Of a stretch of 64,000 nucleotides of DNA, positions 41,883 to 51,093 are shown piece after piece. Source of the stretch: SHLQ01 sp033344795 (GTDB lineage: Bacteria; Actinomycetota; Acidimicrobiia; Acidimicrobiales; SHLQ01); the NCBI GenBank assembly GCA_033344795.1, contig JAWPMS010000001.1, positions 3,720,001 to 3,784,000 on the forward strand, written 5' to 3'. Both the position numbers and the translations under genes were made by a program. Every line of letters starts with the position of its first letter. Within the stretch, counting starts at the first letter, position 1. The notes under the pieces are model-generated. The model searched no databases and had not been told where the DNA came from. It worked only from the letters and a program-made list of their open reading frames with translations.

Positions 41883-42542
41883 GTGGAACACCTCCCGTTG
41901 ACCTTGCTCGGCGCACAACACCCCGAGGTCTCCGACCACTGGACTGCCCAGCGATTCACCTTGGACCCATGTTGCTGGGTCGACCATGCGACCCAATTCG
42001 TGGTGGGTGCCGACGCGCTCCTGTGCGAGCTCGACCAGGTCATGCAGTGGACCAGGGGACGCCGGCTGATGTACGGAACCTGGCATGAGGAGCCTCGCCG
42101 CACCGGACTCTCGCCTCTTCCGAATCAGACCGTTCCTCCGGTGATCGCGGCAGTTCGTCGCGTGCTCTCATCTCATTACGACCGAGCATTCGACGGTCTC
42201 TTCTGCAACTACTACGAGCGCGGCAGCGACAGTGTGGCGTGGCACGCAGACCGGATCGGTCGAACCGAGGTCGACCCATTGGTCGCCATCGTGAGCCTCG
42301 GAGGCCCACGAACCTTTCACCTCAGGCCGCAGCAGGGCGGTGCAGGCCACCGAGTGGTCCTGCACTCTGGTGACCTGTTGGTGATGGGCGGAGCGACCCA
42401 ACACCACTGGGAGCACTCGATCCCAAAGGTTCGCCAGGCGAACCCACGCATGAGCGTGACGATGCGAGCGGGAGGCCCTCCGCTATCGACGATCCCAGCG
42501 GTCAGAACTGTGCAGGCTTGTCGGGTTCGAGGCCAGCGCTGA
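41883..42542 (+). CDS. AlkB-type 2-oxoglutarate/Fe(II) dioxygenase
   Basis: A DNA/RNA repair demethylase that oxidatively removes alkyl groups from bases. The 219 residues contain the Fe ligands WHADR (His-x-Asp) and HHWEHSIPK (distal His), the 2-oxoglutarate Arg in RMSVTMR and the NYY substrate loop. The GTG at 41883 (VEHLPLTLLG) follows TAGGGT by seven bases; the long upstream open frame is the shadow of the preceding gene. The last 41 bases are antisense to the convergent BrkB gene. Confidence 0.88.
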   Translation: MEHLPLTLLGAQHPEVSDHWTAQRFTLDPCCWVDHATQFVVGADALLCELDQVMQWTRGRRLMYGTWHEEPRRTGLSPLPNQTVPPVIAAVRRVLSSHYDRAFDGLFCNYYERGSDSVAWHADRIGRTEVDPLVAIVSLGGPRTFHLRPQQGGAGHRVVLHSGDLLVMGGATQHHWEHSIPKVRQANPRMSVTMRAGGPPLSTIPAVRTVQACRVRGQR

Positions 42543-43425
42543 CCCGGGCGTCGCGTATTCGCTCGCGCTGTACCCGCGCGTCCACCTCTGCGCCAAGCAA
42601 CACCGCGAGAGCCATGAGCTGCAGCCACAACAGCACCACCACGATCGTTGCGAGGGTGCCGTACGTCTCGCCGTAACTGCCGAAGTTGTTCACGAAGACC
42701 CCAAAACCCCAGGACAACAGGACGAGCAGCACGGTGCCTGTTGCCGCGCCGACGCTGATCAGCGAGGTCACGCCACCCGGTACGAGCTCTCGGTCGCGAT
42801 CGAGATTGCGTGCCGGCCCGATGCGGTACAGCAACGACAGTCCGGCGATCATCAGCAGCCCCAGCGCAATGAACCGCCCTGCGGTGACAAGACCTTTCAC
42901 CCAGGCAGAATCAAACCAGTCATTCAGCTGAGCGGGAACGACCGACATGGCAAAAACCATGCACGCGATCAAGACGAGGGCTCCGAACAGCAGTCCGATC
43001 GCCGTGAGCCTCTTCGCCACGAAGTTCCGGTTCTCGCGGCGATCAAAGACCACGTTGAGTGCTTCCATCAGGTTGCCAACCGCCCCCGACGCGCTGAAAA
43101 TCGACAGGGCAATACCGATGGCGGCGGCAACTCCTGCGCCCGTTGAAGAGCCGTCGGAGATCGAACGGATCTGCTCAACGACGAAGTCACGCGTTGGTTG
43201 CGGCGAGTTCTCCAAGGCGGCTTCTGCCTCTTCGACCAGAACGTCGGTGTCCGCGACCAAGCCCGTGATCGAAACCGCGGCCGCCACCGCGGGGATGAAC
43301 GCGATGAACGAGAAGAACGCCACGGCTGCTGCAAAAAGCGGAAGCCTGTGCTCCTTGATCTTGTCTCGAAGCTCGGTGACAAACCCGGGGCGCTTGGTGG
43401 ACGAGACGTCGGATTTCTTGCGCAA
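42502..43425 (-). CDS. YihY/BrkB-family inner membrane protein
   Basis: A 307-residue polytopic protein with about six helices and the family motifs ALFAAAVAFF near the N-terminus, SIFSASGAVGNLMEALN and LSLLYRIGPA. Family members were once called RNase BN by mistake; their transport or signalling role is unknown. The start appears to be a TTG. It converges on alkB with a 41-base overlap. Confidence 0.87.
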   Translation of the reverse strand: MRKKSDVSSTKRPGFVTELRDKIKEHRLPLFAAAVAFFSFIAFIPAVAAAVSITGLVADTDVLVEEAEAALENSPQPTRDFVVEQIRSISDGSSTGAGVAAAIGIALSIFSASGAVGNLMEALNVVFDRRENRNFVAKRLTAIGLLFGALVLIACMVFAMSVVPAQLNDWFDSAWVKGLVTAGRFIALGLLMIAGLSLLYRIGPARNLDRDRELVPGGVTSLISVGAATGTVLLVLLSWGFGVFVNNFGSYGETYGTLATIVVVLLWLQLMALAVLLGAEVDARVQRERIRDARVSAGLEPDKPAQF

Positions 43426-43470
43426 CCTATTCCACTTTCTTTAGAGCTGTGGCGACTACCGTCTCGACAG

Positions 43471-44118
43471 ATGGAGCCATTTGTCTTTGGTGTTGATCTC
43501 GACGGTGTGTGCGGCGACTATACGCCTGCGTTTCGAACGATCGTCGCGCAAGAACTGGGCGTCGAGGAGGATGCTCTCCCACTCGAACGCTCCTGGGACT
43601 TTCGCGAATGGGATCTGGGTCGCGCCGGTGGCTTCGAACGACTGCACGCCATGGCTGTGGCCGATCACGGACTCTTCGCCAACATGCCGGCGATCGAAGG
43701 TGTGACCGACGCTCTCTGGCGGTTGTCGGATGCGGGCATCCACATTCGGGTCATCACCCATCGGCTCTATGTCAACTGGGGACACGCGTCCGCCGTCGCG
43801 GACACCGTCTCGTGGCTCGACCAACACCGAATTCCCTATCGCGACATCTGTTTCCTCGGCAACAAGCCAGATGTCGGAGCTGACGTCTACATCGATGATG
43901 GGCCGCACAACATCGAACAATTGCGGGCAGCCGGGTACAACGCGATCGTCTTCGATCAGCCCTACAACCAGCATCTCTCGGGTCCACGGGCCCACCACTG
44001 GTCCGAACTCGAAGAGATGGTGATGGATCTCGCTGCGGAACGGATGGGAGCGATGCAACCACAGCTTCCCGGAGTCGATGCGGGCTCCGATCGCCTCACG
44101 CGGCGCAGGGAAACCTAA
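43471..44118 (+). CDS. 5'(3')-deoxyribonucleotidase-like HAD hydrolase
   Basis: A cytoplasmic phosphatase of the NT5C-like HAD family, 215 residues. The nucleophile motif FGVDLDGVCGDY (DxD) lies at 6-17, the Thr in VITHRLY is motif II, the Lys in LGNKPDVG is motif III and the Asp pair in YIDDGPHN is motif IV. It would dephosphorylate (deoxy)nucleoside monophosphates. TACCGT eight bases before the ATG suggests a leaderless start and argues against the longer upstream reading. Confidence 0.82.
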   Translation: MEPFVFGVDLDGVCGDYTPAFRTIVAQELGVEEDALPLERSWDFREWDLGRAGGFERLHAMAVADHGLFANMPAIEGVTDALWRLSDAGIHIRVITHRLYVNWGHASAVADTVSWLDQHRIPYRDICFLGNKPDVGADVYIDDGPHNIEQLRAAGYNAIVFDQPYNQHLSGPRAHHWSELEEMVMDLAAERMGAMQPQLPGVDAGSDRLTRRRET

Positions 44119-44136
44119 ACGAGCGATCCCGCGGTG

Positions 44137-44244
44137 AGCATCCGCAGATCGGTCGAGGAGCCGACAGGCGACGGATCCGAGCCCGCGGCAAGCATCCGCA
44201 GATCGGTCGAGGAGCCGACAGGCGACGGATCCGAGCCCGCGGCA
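44137..44244. repeat. 54-bp tandem direct repeat, two copies
   Basis: Two identical copies, 44137-44190 and 44191-44244, each beginning AGCATCCGCAGATCGG and ending GAGCCCGCGGCA; a degenerate third start (AGTATCAGC) follows. They lie in the gap between the stops of two convergent genes. The unit is 18 codons and stays open on both strands, but no supported gene contains it. Confidence 0.9.
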
Positions 44245-44248
44245 AGTA

Positions 44249-45082
44249 TCAGCGGTGAGCGAGTTTTGCCCGGGCCGGTTCGAGGTCGTTCGGGTTGGTC
44301 ACACCAATCCACTCCTCTTGTGAACGAGGCACCACAACGCGCATCTCTCCACTCTCACGAAGTGAGTCGACCACATCGGGAAGCAGGTATTCCGTCTTCG
44401 GCTCGGACCCGAACTCGCTATAGAAGGTGTCCCACTGACTGGCCAGATGGGCGAACAGCGATTGCGGAAAGCCGAACATGTTCATCGAGACGAGCGTGTC
44501 GTCACCGTGTTCGCCCGCTGGATCCTCGGAGCGAATGACCCCATCGTCGTGACGGCTGATGCCATGGGTTTCCGTGATCGAAAGGAGTTCGCCTGCGTCG
44601 TCGACCGCGCAGACTCCGCGAGAGACCGATCCCTCGGCCGGAAGCGTTTTCGGCAACTCGAATGCGACGAGGGCACCGAGGTCATCGCCACCCTGTGCCA
44701 GAGCGTCTGCAGCGAGTTGGAACGATGTCGGGCCGTAATAGTCATCTGCGTTGACGACGATGAATGGTCCGGAAACCACCGCAGCGGTCGAGAGCACCGC
44801 GTGCGCTGTCCCCCAGGGTTTGTCGCGTCGCGGACCAAAGTCATCTTGGCGGACCAGGACGAACCCGTCGAGCGAGTCGTATTGCCGTTCGAGATGGGAG
44901 CGAACATCGGCCTCGATATCGCTGCGAATGATCAAGACAACTTGGGTGCAACCAGCCGCACGACCATCAGCGATAGCAAAATCGAGAAATGCCTCGCCAT
45001 TCGGTCCGACCTCGACGAGTTGTTTGGTACCACCGAAGCGGCTTCCGAGGCCAGCAGCCATGATGACGAGTGAGAGTTCCAT
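44249..45082 (-). CDS. Nucleotidyltransferase (sugar-nucleotide pyrophosphorylase-like)
   Basis: A 277-residue enzyme of the GT-A nucleotidyltransferase fold. MAAGLGSRFGGTKQL at the N-terminus is the NTP-binding signature, followed by the Asp pair in VVNADDYYG that holds the metal. The C-terminal region (YLLPDVVDSL, VPRSQEEWIGVTNP) resembles bacterial NTP transferases of unknown sugar specificity. The start at MELSLVIM is chosen because the nucleotide motif must be N-terminal. Confidence 0.85.
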   Translation of the reverse strand: MELSLVIMAAGLGSRFGGTKQLVEVGPNGEAFLDFAIADGRAAGCTQVVLIIRSDIEADVRSHLERQYDSLDGFVLVRQDDFGPRRDKPWGTAHAVLSTAAVVSGPFIVVNADDYYGPTSFQLAADALAQGGDDLGALVAFELPKTLPAEGSVSRGVCAVDDAGELLSITETHGISRHDDGVIRSEDPAGEHGDDTLVSMNMFGFPQSLFAHLASQWDTFYSEFGSEPKTEYLLPDVVDSLRESGEMRVVVPRSQEEWIGVTNPNDLEPARAKLAHR

Positions 45083-45161
45083 TCCACCATTGGTAGTCGC
45101 ATGAATGACCAGAGTCGTGTCAATCGACCGATACATGTGCCACACCCGTATCCTGCGCCTG

Positions 45162-45980
45162 ATGACTGTTGAAGCGTTGATCACGGACCTCGACGGGACG
45201 TTCTGGGCACCGGATCTGTCGATTCATCCGAGCAGCCTCGACGTGGTCGCACACCTCGACGCACACGAGGTCCCGTTCGTGGTGGCCACGGGGCGCCGCG
45301 CGCAGGGAGCATTGCGGGGCCTTGTACCCGCCGGCCTCGATGATCGGCCAGCCATTCTCATGAATGGAGCGCTCGCCCGCGACTCGGTTCGGGGAGAATC
45401 GTTTCTCGTCGATGCAATCACGACCGAGCACGCTCTGGAGGTCGTCGGCATCTTTGAGCAGTCCGGTCTGGAACCACTCGTCTACGTCGACCACCCCGAG
45501 TCCGACATGGTCGTCGGCCCGCGACCATCAGCCGGCGATCGATACCTTGCAACCGCTCCGGGGGTCCGTGCCGTGAGCTCGCTCGCCGATGCGGTGCGAT
45601 CGTCGGCAACGATTGGGTTCGGAGCCTTTGGGTACCCTCGTGCGCTGCTCGATCCGATCGCCGACACGATCAACTCCGAGCAGCTCGCCACCGCAATCGT
45701 GGCGGTCTCTCACTTCGAGGGTGACCACGGCCTGATGATCCAAGCGCACGAGGTCGACAAACAAACAGGGATCACGGCGTGGTGCAAGCGTCACGGAGTC
45801 GACGTGACTCGAGTAGCTGCCGTGGGCGATGCGCACAACGATGTCGAAATGTTGCGCGCCGCTGCAATCGCCATTGTGCCGAGCAACGCCACCGATGAGA
45901 TCAAGGCGTTGGCAGACGTCATCATCGCGCCAAACGAACAAGGCGGATGGGACGAGATCCCAGCCATTCTCGGGCTGTAG
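45162..45980 (+). CDS. Cof-type HAD phosphatase
   Basis: A 272-residue HAD hydrolase with a C2-type cap. The nucleophile motif ITDLDGTFW is at 7-15, motif II Thr in VVATGRRAQG, the Lys in EVDKQTG and motif IV VGDAHNDVEML are all in place, and the substrate-specific cap lies in between. Typical substrates are sugar phosphates or flavin intermediates; none can be picked here. It is divergent from the nucleotidyltransferase gene. Confidence 0.9.
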   Translation: MTVEALITDLDGTFWAPDLSIHPSSLDVVAHLDAHEVPFVVATGRRAQGALRGLVPAGLDDRPAILMNGALARDSVRGESFLVDAITTEHALEVVGIFEQSGLEPLVYVDHPESDMVVGPRPSAGDRYLATAPGVRAVSSLADAVRSSATIGFGAFGYPRALLDPIADTINSEQLATAIVAVSHFEGDHGLMIQAHEVDKQTGITAWCKRHGVDVTRVAAVGDAHNDVEMLRAAAIAIVPSNATDEIKALADVIIAPNEQGGWDEIPAILGL

Positions 45981-45989
45981 TCTTCGCTG

Positions 45990-46856
45990 ATGACACGAAT
46001 TGGATTCATTGGGCTGGGCGCCATGGGATATCCCATGGCCGGTCATCTCGTTGCGGCCGGGCACGACGTAGCGGTGTTCAATCGAACAACCGCAGTGGCG
46101 GAACGATTCTGCGAGGAACACCCGGGCGCTCGACTCGCCAACTCCCCCGCTGATGCGTGTGCGGATGCAGAGGTTGGGGTCCTGATCGTCGGTAATGACG
46201 ACAGCGTGCGATCGGTCGCCCTCGGCGACGACGGTGCGCTCGCAGGGCTCAATGCGGGAGCGGTGCTCATCGATCACACCACCGCGTCTGCCACCGTGGC
46301 GATCAAGGTCGGGGAGGCTGCGGCGCTCTCGGGCGTCGGATTCATTGATGCCCCGGTCTCCGGAGGGGAATCCGGAGCGCAGAATGGCGTGTTAACGATC
46401 ATGTGCGGAGGAGACCAGTCGACGTTCGATCGCGTCGAGCCCATCATGACGGCGTACTCCGGTACGCGTACGTTGATCGGCCCCATCGGCTCCGGCCAAA
46501 CAACGAAGATGGTCAACCAAATTGCGATCGCTGGCACGATTCAAGGGTTGGCCGAAGCGCTCAACCTCGGTATCTCCGCCGGGCTCGACATGGACAAGGT
46601 TCTGGCAACGATCTCCAACGGCGCGGCAGGTTCGTGGCAGATGTCCAACCGGGGTTCGACGATGGTGGCGGACTCCTTCGATTTCGGTTTCGCCATCGAA
46701 TGGATGATCAAAGACCTCGGCATTGCGCTCGCGGAAGCACATCGCCTTGGCGCACCGACCCCCGTCGCTTCGATTGTGGCCGGGTACTACGACGAACTCA
46801 TGGAGTCCGGAGACGGTCGTTCTGACACCTCCGCTCTGATTCGACGCTTCCGCTGA
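45990..46856 (+). CDS. NAD(P)-dependent beta-hydroxyacid dehydrogenase
   Basis: A 288-residue enzyme of the 3-hydroxyisobutyrate / tartronate semialdehyde reductase family. The GFIGLGAMGYPMAGHL cofactor site, the DAPVSGG substrate loop, the catalytic Lys in GQTTKMVNQ and the C-terminal KDLGIA helix are all present. It acts in short-chain hydroxyacid metabolism, substrate unknown. TAGTCT six bases before the ATG indicates a leaderless transcript. Confidence 0.92.
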   Translation: MTRIGFIGLGAMGYPMAGHLVAAGHDVAVFNRTTAVAERFCEEHPGARLANSPADACADAEVGVLIVGNDDSVRSVALGDDGALAGLNAGAVLIDHTTASATVAIKVGEAAALSGVGFIDAPVSGGESGAQNGVLTIMCGGDQSTFDRVEPIMTAYSGTRTLIGPIGSGQTTKMVNQIAIAGTIQGLAEALNLGISAGLDMDKVLATISNGAAGSWQMSNRGSTMVADSFDFGFAIEWMIKDLGIALAEAHRLGAPTPVASIVAGYYDELMESGDGRSDTSALIRRFR

Positions 46857-46885
46857 ACCAACAACCCCTCACTTGAAAGCTGCGC

Positions 46886-48265
46886 ATGAACCACTACGAC
46901 CTCCTGATCATCGGAACGGGATCAGGAAACTCGATCTTGACCCCCGACTTCGACAACCAACGGGTGGCGATCGTTGAACGCGGTGCCTTCGGGGGCACGT
47001 GCCTCAATGTCGGTTGCATCCCCTCCAAGATGTTCGTCTATGCCGCAGAGATGGCCCACAATGCTGCCGAGGTCGGTCCCGCATTGGGCGTGCACACGTC
47101 GTTCAGCCACGCCGATTGGCCGGCGATCCGGGACCGCGTGTTTGGTCGCATCGATCCGATCGCAGAAGGTGGCGAGCGTTACCGTGCGGTCGAGCAAGAC
47201 AATGTGACCGTCTACAAGGGTTCCGGACGATTCACCGGCGACAAGACGCTCGAAGTCGCCATGCTCGATGGTGCCACCGAGACGGTCACCGCCGACAAGA
47301 TCGTGCTGGCGGCTGGAGCGCGCGTCTTGGTCCCGGCGGTTGTGAGCGACTCGAACGTCGACTATCACACGTCAGATACGATCATGCGGCTCGACGCACT
47401 CCCGGAACACCTCATCGTGTTGGGGGGCGGGTACATCGGCTCCGAACTCGGAAACGTATTTGGTTCTCTCGGTTCCCGGGTGACGATCCTCAACCGCAGC
47501 TCGGTGATGCTTCGCCAAGAAGATCCAGACATCGCACAACGTTTCACCGACGCCTACGCGAAGAAGTTCGACGTTCGCACGAACGTCGAACTCGTTTCCA
47601 TGAATCAAGACGGCGACACGATCACCATCACGATGTTGGAGGACGGAGAGCCGACAACGGTGTCGGGCGATGCCCTGCTCGTTGCGATCGGTCGCGTGCC
47701 CAACGGAGATGAGCTCGGGGTTACGTCGACCGGCGTCGAGCTGGACGAACAGGGATACGTGATCACCGATGAGAACCTTCGCACCGCTCATCCCGACATC
47801 TGGGCGCTGGGAGACATCACCAATCCAGCGCAGTTGAAACACACGGCGAACGCGGATGCTCGTGTTGTCGCACACAACCTGGCGCATCCCGATGACCTTC
47901 ACCAAATCGATCGGACGCTCACCCCTCACGCCGTCTTCGGACACCCTCAGGTCGCCGCGGTGGGGTTGACCGAACCCCAGGCCATTGCTGCTGGATACAA
48001 CATCGTCACCACGGTTCACCCATTCGGGGCCACCGCGTATGGATGGGCGATGGAAGACTCGACCAGCGTGTGCAAGTTGATCGCCGACGCCGACACGAGG
48101 CTCCTGATCGGCGCGCACATCATCGGTCCCCAGGCCTCGACCCTGATCCAACAGCTCATTCAAGGGATGAGCTTCGGCCAAACGGTCGACCAGATGGCCC
48201 GCGGACAGCTCTACATCCATCCCGCACTGACCGAGGTGGTCGAACAGGCCCTACTAAATCTCTGA
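46886..48265 (+). CDS. mtr: Mycothione reductase
   Basis: A cytoplasmic NADPH-dependent flavoenzyme that reduces mycothione to mycothiol, the main low-molecular-weight thiol of actinobacteria. The 459 residues have the FAD site (LLIIGTGSGN, 7-16), redox-active Cys39 and Cys44 in GGTCLNVGCIPSK, the NADPH fold (VLGGGYIGSELG) and the C-terminal His-Glu pair in HPALTEVVE. The short N-terminus and the GTGSGN motif follow mycothione reductase rather than lipoamide dehydrogenase. It supports mycothiol use by this organism. Confidence 0.9.
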   Translation: MNHYDLLIIGTGSGNSILTPDFDNQRVAIVERGAFGGTCLNVGCIPSKMFVYAAEMAHNAAEVGPALGVHTSFSHADWPAIRDRVFGRIDPIAEGGERYRAVEQDNVTVYKGSGRFTGDKTLEVAMLDGATETVTADKIVLAAGARVLVPAVVSDSNVDYHTSDTIMRLDALPEHLIVLGGGYIGSELGNVFGSLGSRVTILNRSSVMLRQEDPDIAQRFTDAYAKKFDVRTNVELVSMNQDGDTITITMLEDGEPTTVSGDALLVAIGRVPNGDELGVTSTGVELDEQGYVITDENLRTAHPDIWALGDITNPAQLKHTANADARVVAHNLAHPDDLHQIDRTLTPHAVFGHPQVAAVGLTEPQAIAAGYNIVTTVHPFGATAYGWAMEDSTSVCKLIADADTRLLIGAHIIGPQASTLIQQLIQGMSFGQTVDQMARGQLYIHPALTEVVEQALLNL

Positions 48266-48303
48266 GTTTGACCCGAAACAACCTTTGACCCCATTGCCCC
48301 AAG

Positions 48304-48323
48304 GGTCGAAAGACCTATAGGTC
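48304..48323. promoter_or_regulatory. Overlapping GGTC/GACC palindromes upstream of the conservon
   Basis: GGTC-GAAA-GACC and GACC-TATA-GGTC share their middle arm, giving the array GGTC/GACC/GGTC with four-base spacers. The central GACCTATAGGTC is a perfect 12-base palindrome. Two TTTGACCC copies lie 17 bases apart just upstream (48267, 48284). It lies about 70 bases before the conservon kinase gene. An operator is inferred. Confidence 0.4.
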
Positions 48324-48390
48324 AGCAGGGTGACCGTCCGACCTACACAGTGAAGACGACTCTCTCTTGTATGTGTTAGGGGCCACCGCG

Positions 48391-51093
48391 ATGGCGAAGC
48401 TGAAACTTGGTCAGACCTCCGCGGCAAACGACCGCGATGGCCTCAAGGCCCAGTCGATTCGTTCGAAGATTCTTCGTCGCTTTCTGCCGGTCTTGTTGCT
48501 GCCGCTGCTTCTGCTCGGCGCGATCTCGATCGTCGGCATCTTTCTGATCCAACAGCGAACCTCCGATGCGGTCGAATCTGCCGAAGAAATTCTGTCGGAA
48601 CGTGTCGTTGAGGACGGCGTGGCTCGATCTGCTGAACGTGGGTCTCGTGAGCTGGCCGATTACGTGTCCGAGTGGTTCGCTCGCGTCGAGCGGCTCAACG
48701 GTCGGTCAGCGTTCCGAGAATCATTGGTGGAGACGAGCAATGCCACGCGCGACGCGGGATTCGTCGTGCTCGAAGGCGAGGAACTCACAACGGCTCTCGA
48801 AGGTCCCGTGACCCGTCGTTCGCAGGTGCTCGCGCTCACCGCCGTCGATGAGCTGCAGCTCGAGGAGGACAACGTTCAGGTCCTCTTGGTGTCTGAGGAC
48901 GGCCTGAATCTTGGCTCTTCTCACGACACGACACTCAGCGACTACGGGGACGACGAGTGGTTCACCCAGACTCGCGACAACGGTTTCAGCTTTCGTTCGT
49001 TTGTCGATGATGGCGAACACGAGCCTTCGTTCGAGTTGGCGACATGGACGGAACCGCCAGCGACCACCTCAGGCGGCGCGCTGGTTCGGGTTCGAGTACC
49101 GCTGACGAACGTACAGAGGATCCTCGATGAGCTCGCAGGCGATGACGCCGTCGAAGTCGCCCTGGTCGACTCGTCCTTCTCGGTCTTGCTCGCAGACACC
49201 CTCACCGACCACTCGGCAGAGTTTCTCTTCGACGCAGCACAACTCGCCGCCGACGGCTCCGGGCTCAACACCGAACTGTTCGTTCCGGGGGTCGTCCAAA
49301 CCGGCGGCACCGTCACGGCGGCCCGACGCGTCAGCGACAGCCTCGACCCAAGCTCTGCGCTCGACTTCAACTGGCTCGTCCAGTCGAGCCAGCCCTTCGA
49401 CGTTGCGGGAAGCTCGTTGACGGAGATTCGCGCCGTGTCCACCGATGTGACGAACCAACGATCGATCTTCGTGTTCGTCGTTGTCTCGTTGTTGCTGACC
49501 GCCCTGGTGATCGGCTTCTTTCTCGTCCGCTCCGTGGCAAACCAGATCACCGCACCCGTACAACAACTCTCCGATCAAGCGAGGGCAGCAGCCGAGGATG
49601 GAATTCCTGCAGTCGTTCAGGCTGCTCGAAGCTCCGAAGAGCTGCCCGACCTCGATCCGTTCGAGGTCGAAACCAACGACGAGCTTGCGATTCTCGCTCA
49701 CTCGCTCAACACGATGCAGGATGCTGCGGTCGACCTCGCAGCGGGCCAAGCGAAACTTCGACGCCAGAACGTTGCCCGGACATTCGTGAGCCTCGGGCGT
49801 CGAAACCAGAACCTTCTGAATCGTCAGCTCGAGTTCATCGACGAGTTGGAACGTCAAGAGTCCGACGCCGATGCGCTCGAGAACCTCTTTCGACTCGATC
49901 ACCTCGCGACCCGTATGCGACGCAATGCAGAGAACCTGCTGGTGTTGGCGGGCGAACAGACACCCCGTCGTTGGGCCAAGCCGATCGCGATTCGCGACGT
50001 CCTGCGCGCAGCAGCCGCCGAGATTGCCGACTACCGCCGGGTCCGCCTCGGTGACATCGACCCGGCCACGGTCTCGGGCAATCTCGCAACGGACCTCTCG
50101 CACCTCATTGCTGAGCTGCTCGAGAACGCAGGAAGCTTCTCGCCACCGAACACCCCCGTTGAAGTACTCGGACAGCACACCGCAACCCACTACCGGTTGG
50201 CGATCGTCGATCAAGGAATCGGCATGGATCCCGCAGCGCTCGTGCAGGTGAATGATCGATTGAAGAACCCGGTCGACTTCGCCGATGCACCATCTGCGTA
50301 TCTGGGTCTGTTCGTGGTCGGACGTCTGAGCCAAGAGCTTGGCATCACGGTCAGACTGGCAAGCGCGGATCCGACCGGCGAAGGCAGACGACGAGGCACC
50401 ATCGCCTTCATCGATCTTCCTGTCTCGCTTCTCAGCAGCGAAGCTGCAACGGCGATTGAGATCGACGAGCGCACGCTCGAAGGTGTCGCCAAGCGCGAGC
50501 CGATTCCAACTCCAGAAAGCAGACAAGCACCGACCGAGACCGCGGCCAATCTCACCGCTCCGGTCTCGGCACAGGCAGAGACGCCCAAAGCGGACGCCGA
50601 TTCCCCGGCGGTCACCGCTGCTGGATTCCCGAAGCGCCGGAGCTCTCGCGGAGCAGGTCAGGCTGCTGACGCCGCCCCAGCATCAGAACCGGCCGCCGCA
50701 GCCGCTCCTGCACAACCTGTTGCTGAATCGCCCACGCCAACGCCTCCGCCGACGGAGATCACGGCAGCCGGCTTCCCGAAGCGACGCAGCGCAGCCACGA
50801 GCCCGGCGCCGGCACCAGCGCCGATCGCCGACACGCCCGATCAACCGGCCGAGACGCCGAAGCGCGATGCTGCCGAAGTCAGCAATTCGTTGCGAAGCTT
50901 CCGTGCCGCTGTGGCCAGGGGCCGCGCATCGGGTCCGGCGCCGTCCCCAGAAGCCGGGAGCGCGGCATCGATGATGCCTCCACCGCTACCATCGGATTCT
51001 GCGGCGGCACCGACGCCGGAAAGCGCTGAACCTTCGAATCCGTCCGCTGATCAGATCGACGAACAACCGAACCCATCTGGGAGCCAATCATGA
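48391..51093 (+). CDS. Conservon sensor kinase-like protein (CvnA-like)
   Basis: A 900-residue membrane sensor. Helix 1 at about 28-52, an extracytoplasmic double-Cache-like sensor (about 55-355), helix 2 (about 357-380), HAMP, a dimerisation region with FRLDHLATRMRRNAENLL (conserved His), an HATPase domain (ELLENAGSFSPP, VDQGIGMD) and a Pro/Ala-rich C-terminal tail of about 190 residues that carries the motif TAAGFPKRRS twice. Such LP/FPKRR repeats are typical of CvnA tails. The ATG at 48391 follows AGGGG by eight bases. It heads a four-gene conservon. Confidence 0.9.
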   Translation: MAKLKLGQTSAANDRDGLKAQSIRSKILRRFLPVLLLPLLLLGAISIVGIFLIQQRTSDAVESAEEILSERVVEDGVARSAERGSRELADYVSEWFARVERLNGRSAFRESLVETSNATRDAGFVVLEGEELTTALEGPVTRRSQVLALTAVDELQLEEDNVQVLLVSEDGLNLGSSHDTTLSDYGDDEWFTQTRDNGFSFRSFVDDGEHEPSFELATWTEPPATTSGGALVRVRVPLTNVQRILDELAGDDAVEVALVDSSFSVLLADTLTDHSAEFLFDAAQLAADGSGLNTELFVPGVVQTGGTVTAARRVSDSLDPSSALDFNWLVQSSQPFDVAGSSLTEIRAVSTDVTNQRSIFVFVVVSLLLTALVIGFFLVRSVANQITAPVQQLSDQARAAAEDGIPAVVQAARSSEELPDLDPFEVETNDELAILAHSLNTMQDAAVDLAAGQAKLRRQNVARTFVSLGRRNQNLLNRQLEFIDELERQESDADALENLFRLDHLATRMRRNAENLLVLAGEQTPRRWAKPIAIRDVLRAAAAEIADYRRVRLGDIDPATVSGNLATDLSHLIAELLENAGSFSPPNTPVEVLGQHTATHYRLAIVDQGIGMDPAALVQVNDRLKNPVDFADAPSAYLGLFVVGRLSQELGITVRLASADPTGEGRRRGTIAFIDLPVSLLSSEAATAIEIDERTLEGVAKREPIPTPESRQAPTETAANLTAPVSAQAETPKADADSPAVTAAGFPKRRSSRGAGQAADAAPASEPAAAAAPAQPVAESPTPTPPPTEITAAGFPKRRSAATSPAPAPAPIADTPDQPAETPKRDAAEVSNSLRSFRAAVARGRASGPAPSPEAGSAASMMPPPLPSDSAAAPTPESAEPSNPSADQIDEQPNPSGSQS

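Noticed and set aside
44137..44244. CRISPR array
   Set aside because: Only two contiguous copies without spacers; it is a tandem duplication.
44115..44538. Short readings through the 54-bp repeat on both strands
   Set aside because: They lack a ribosome site, have repetitive composition and run antisense into supported genes.
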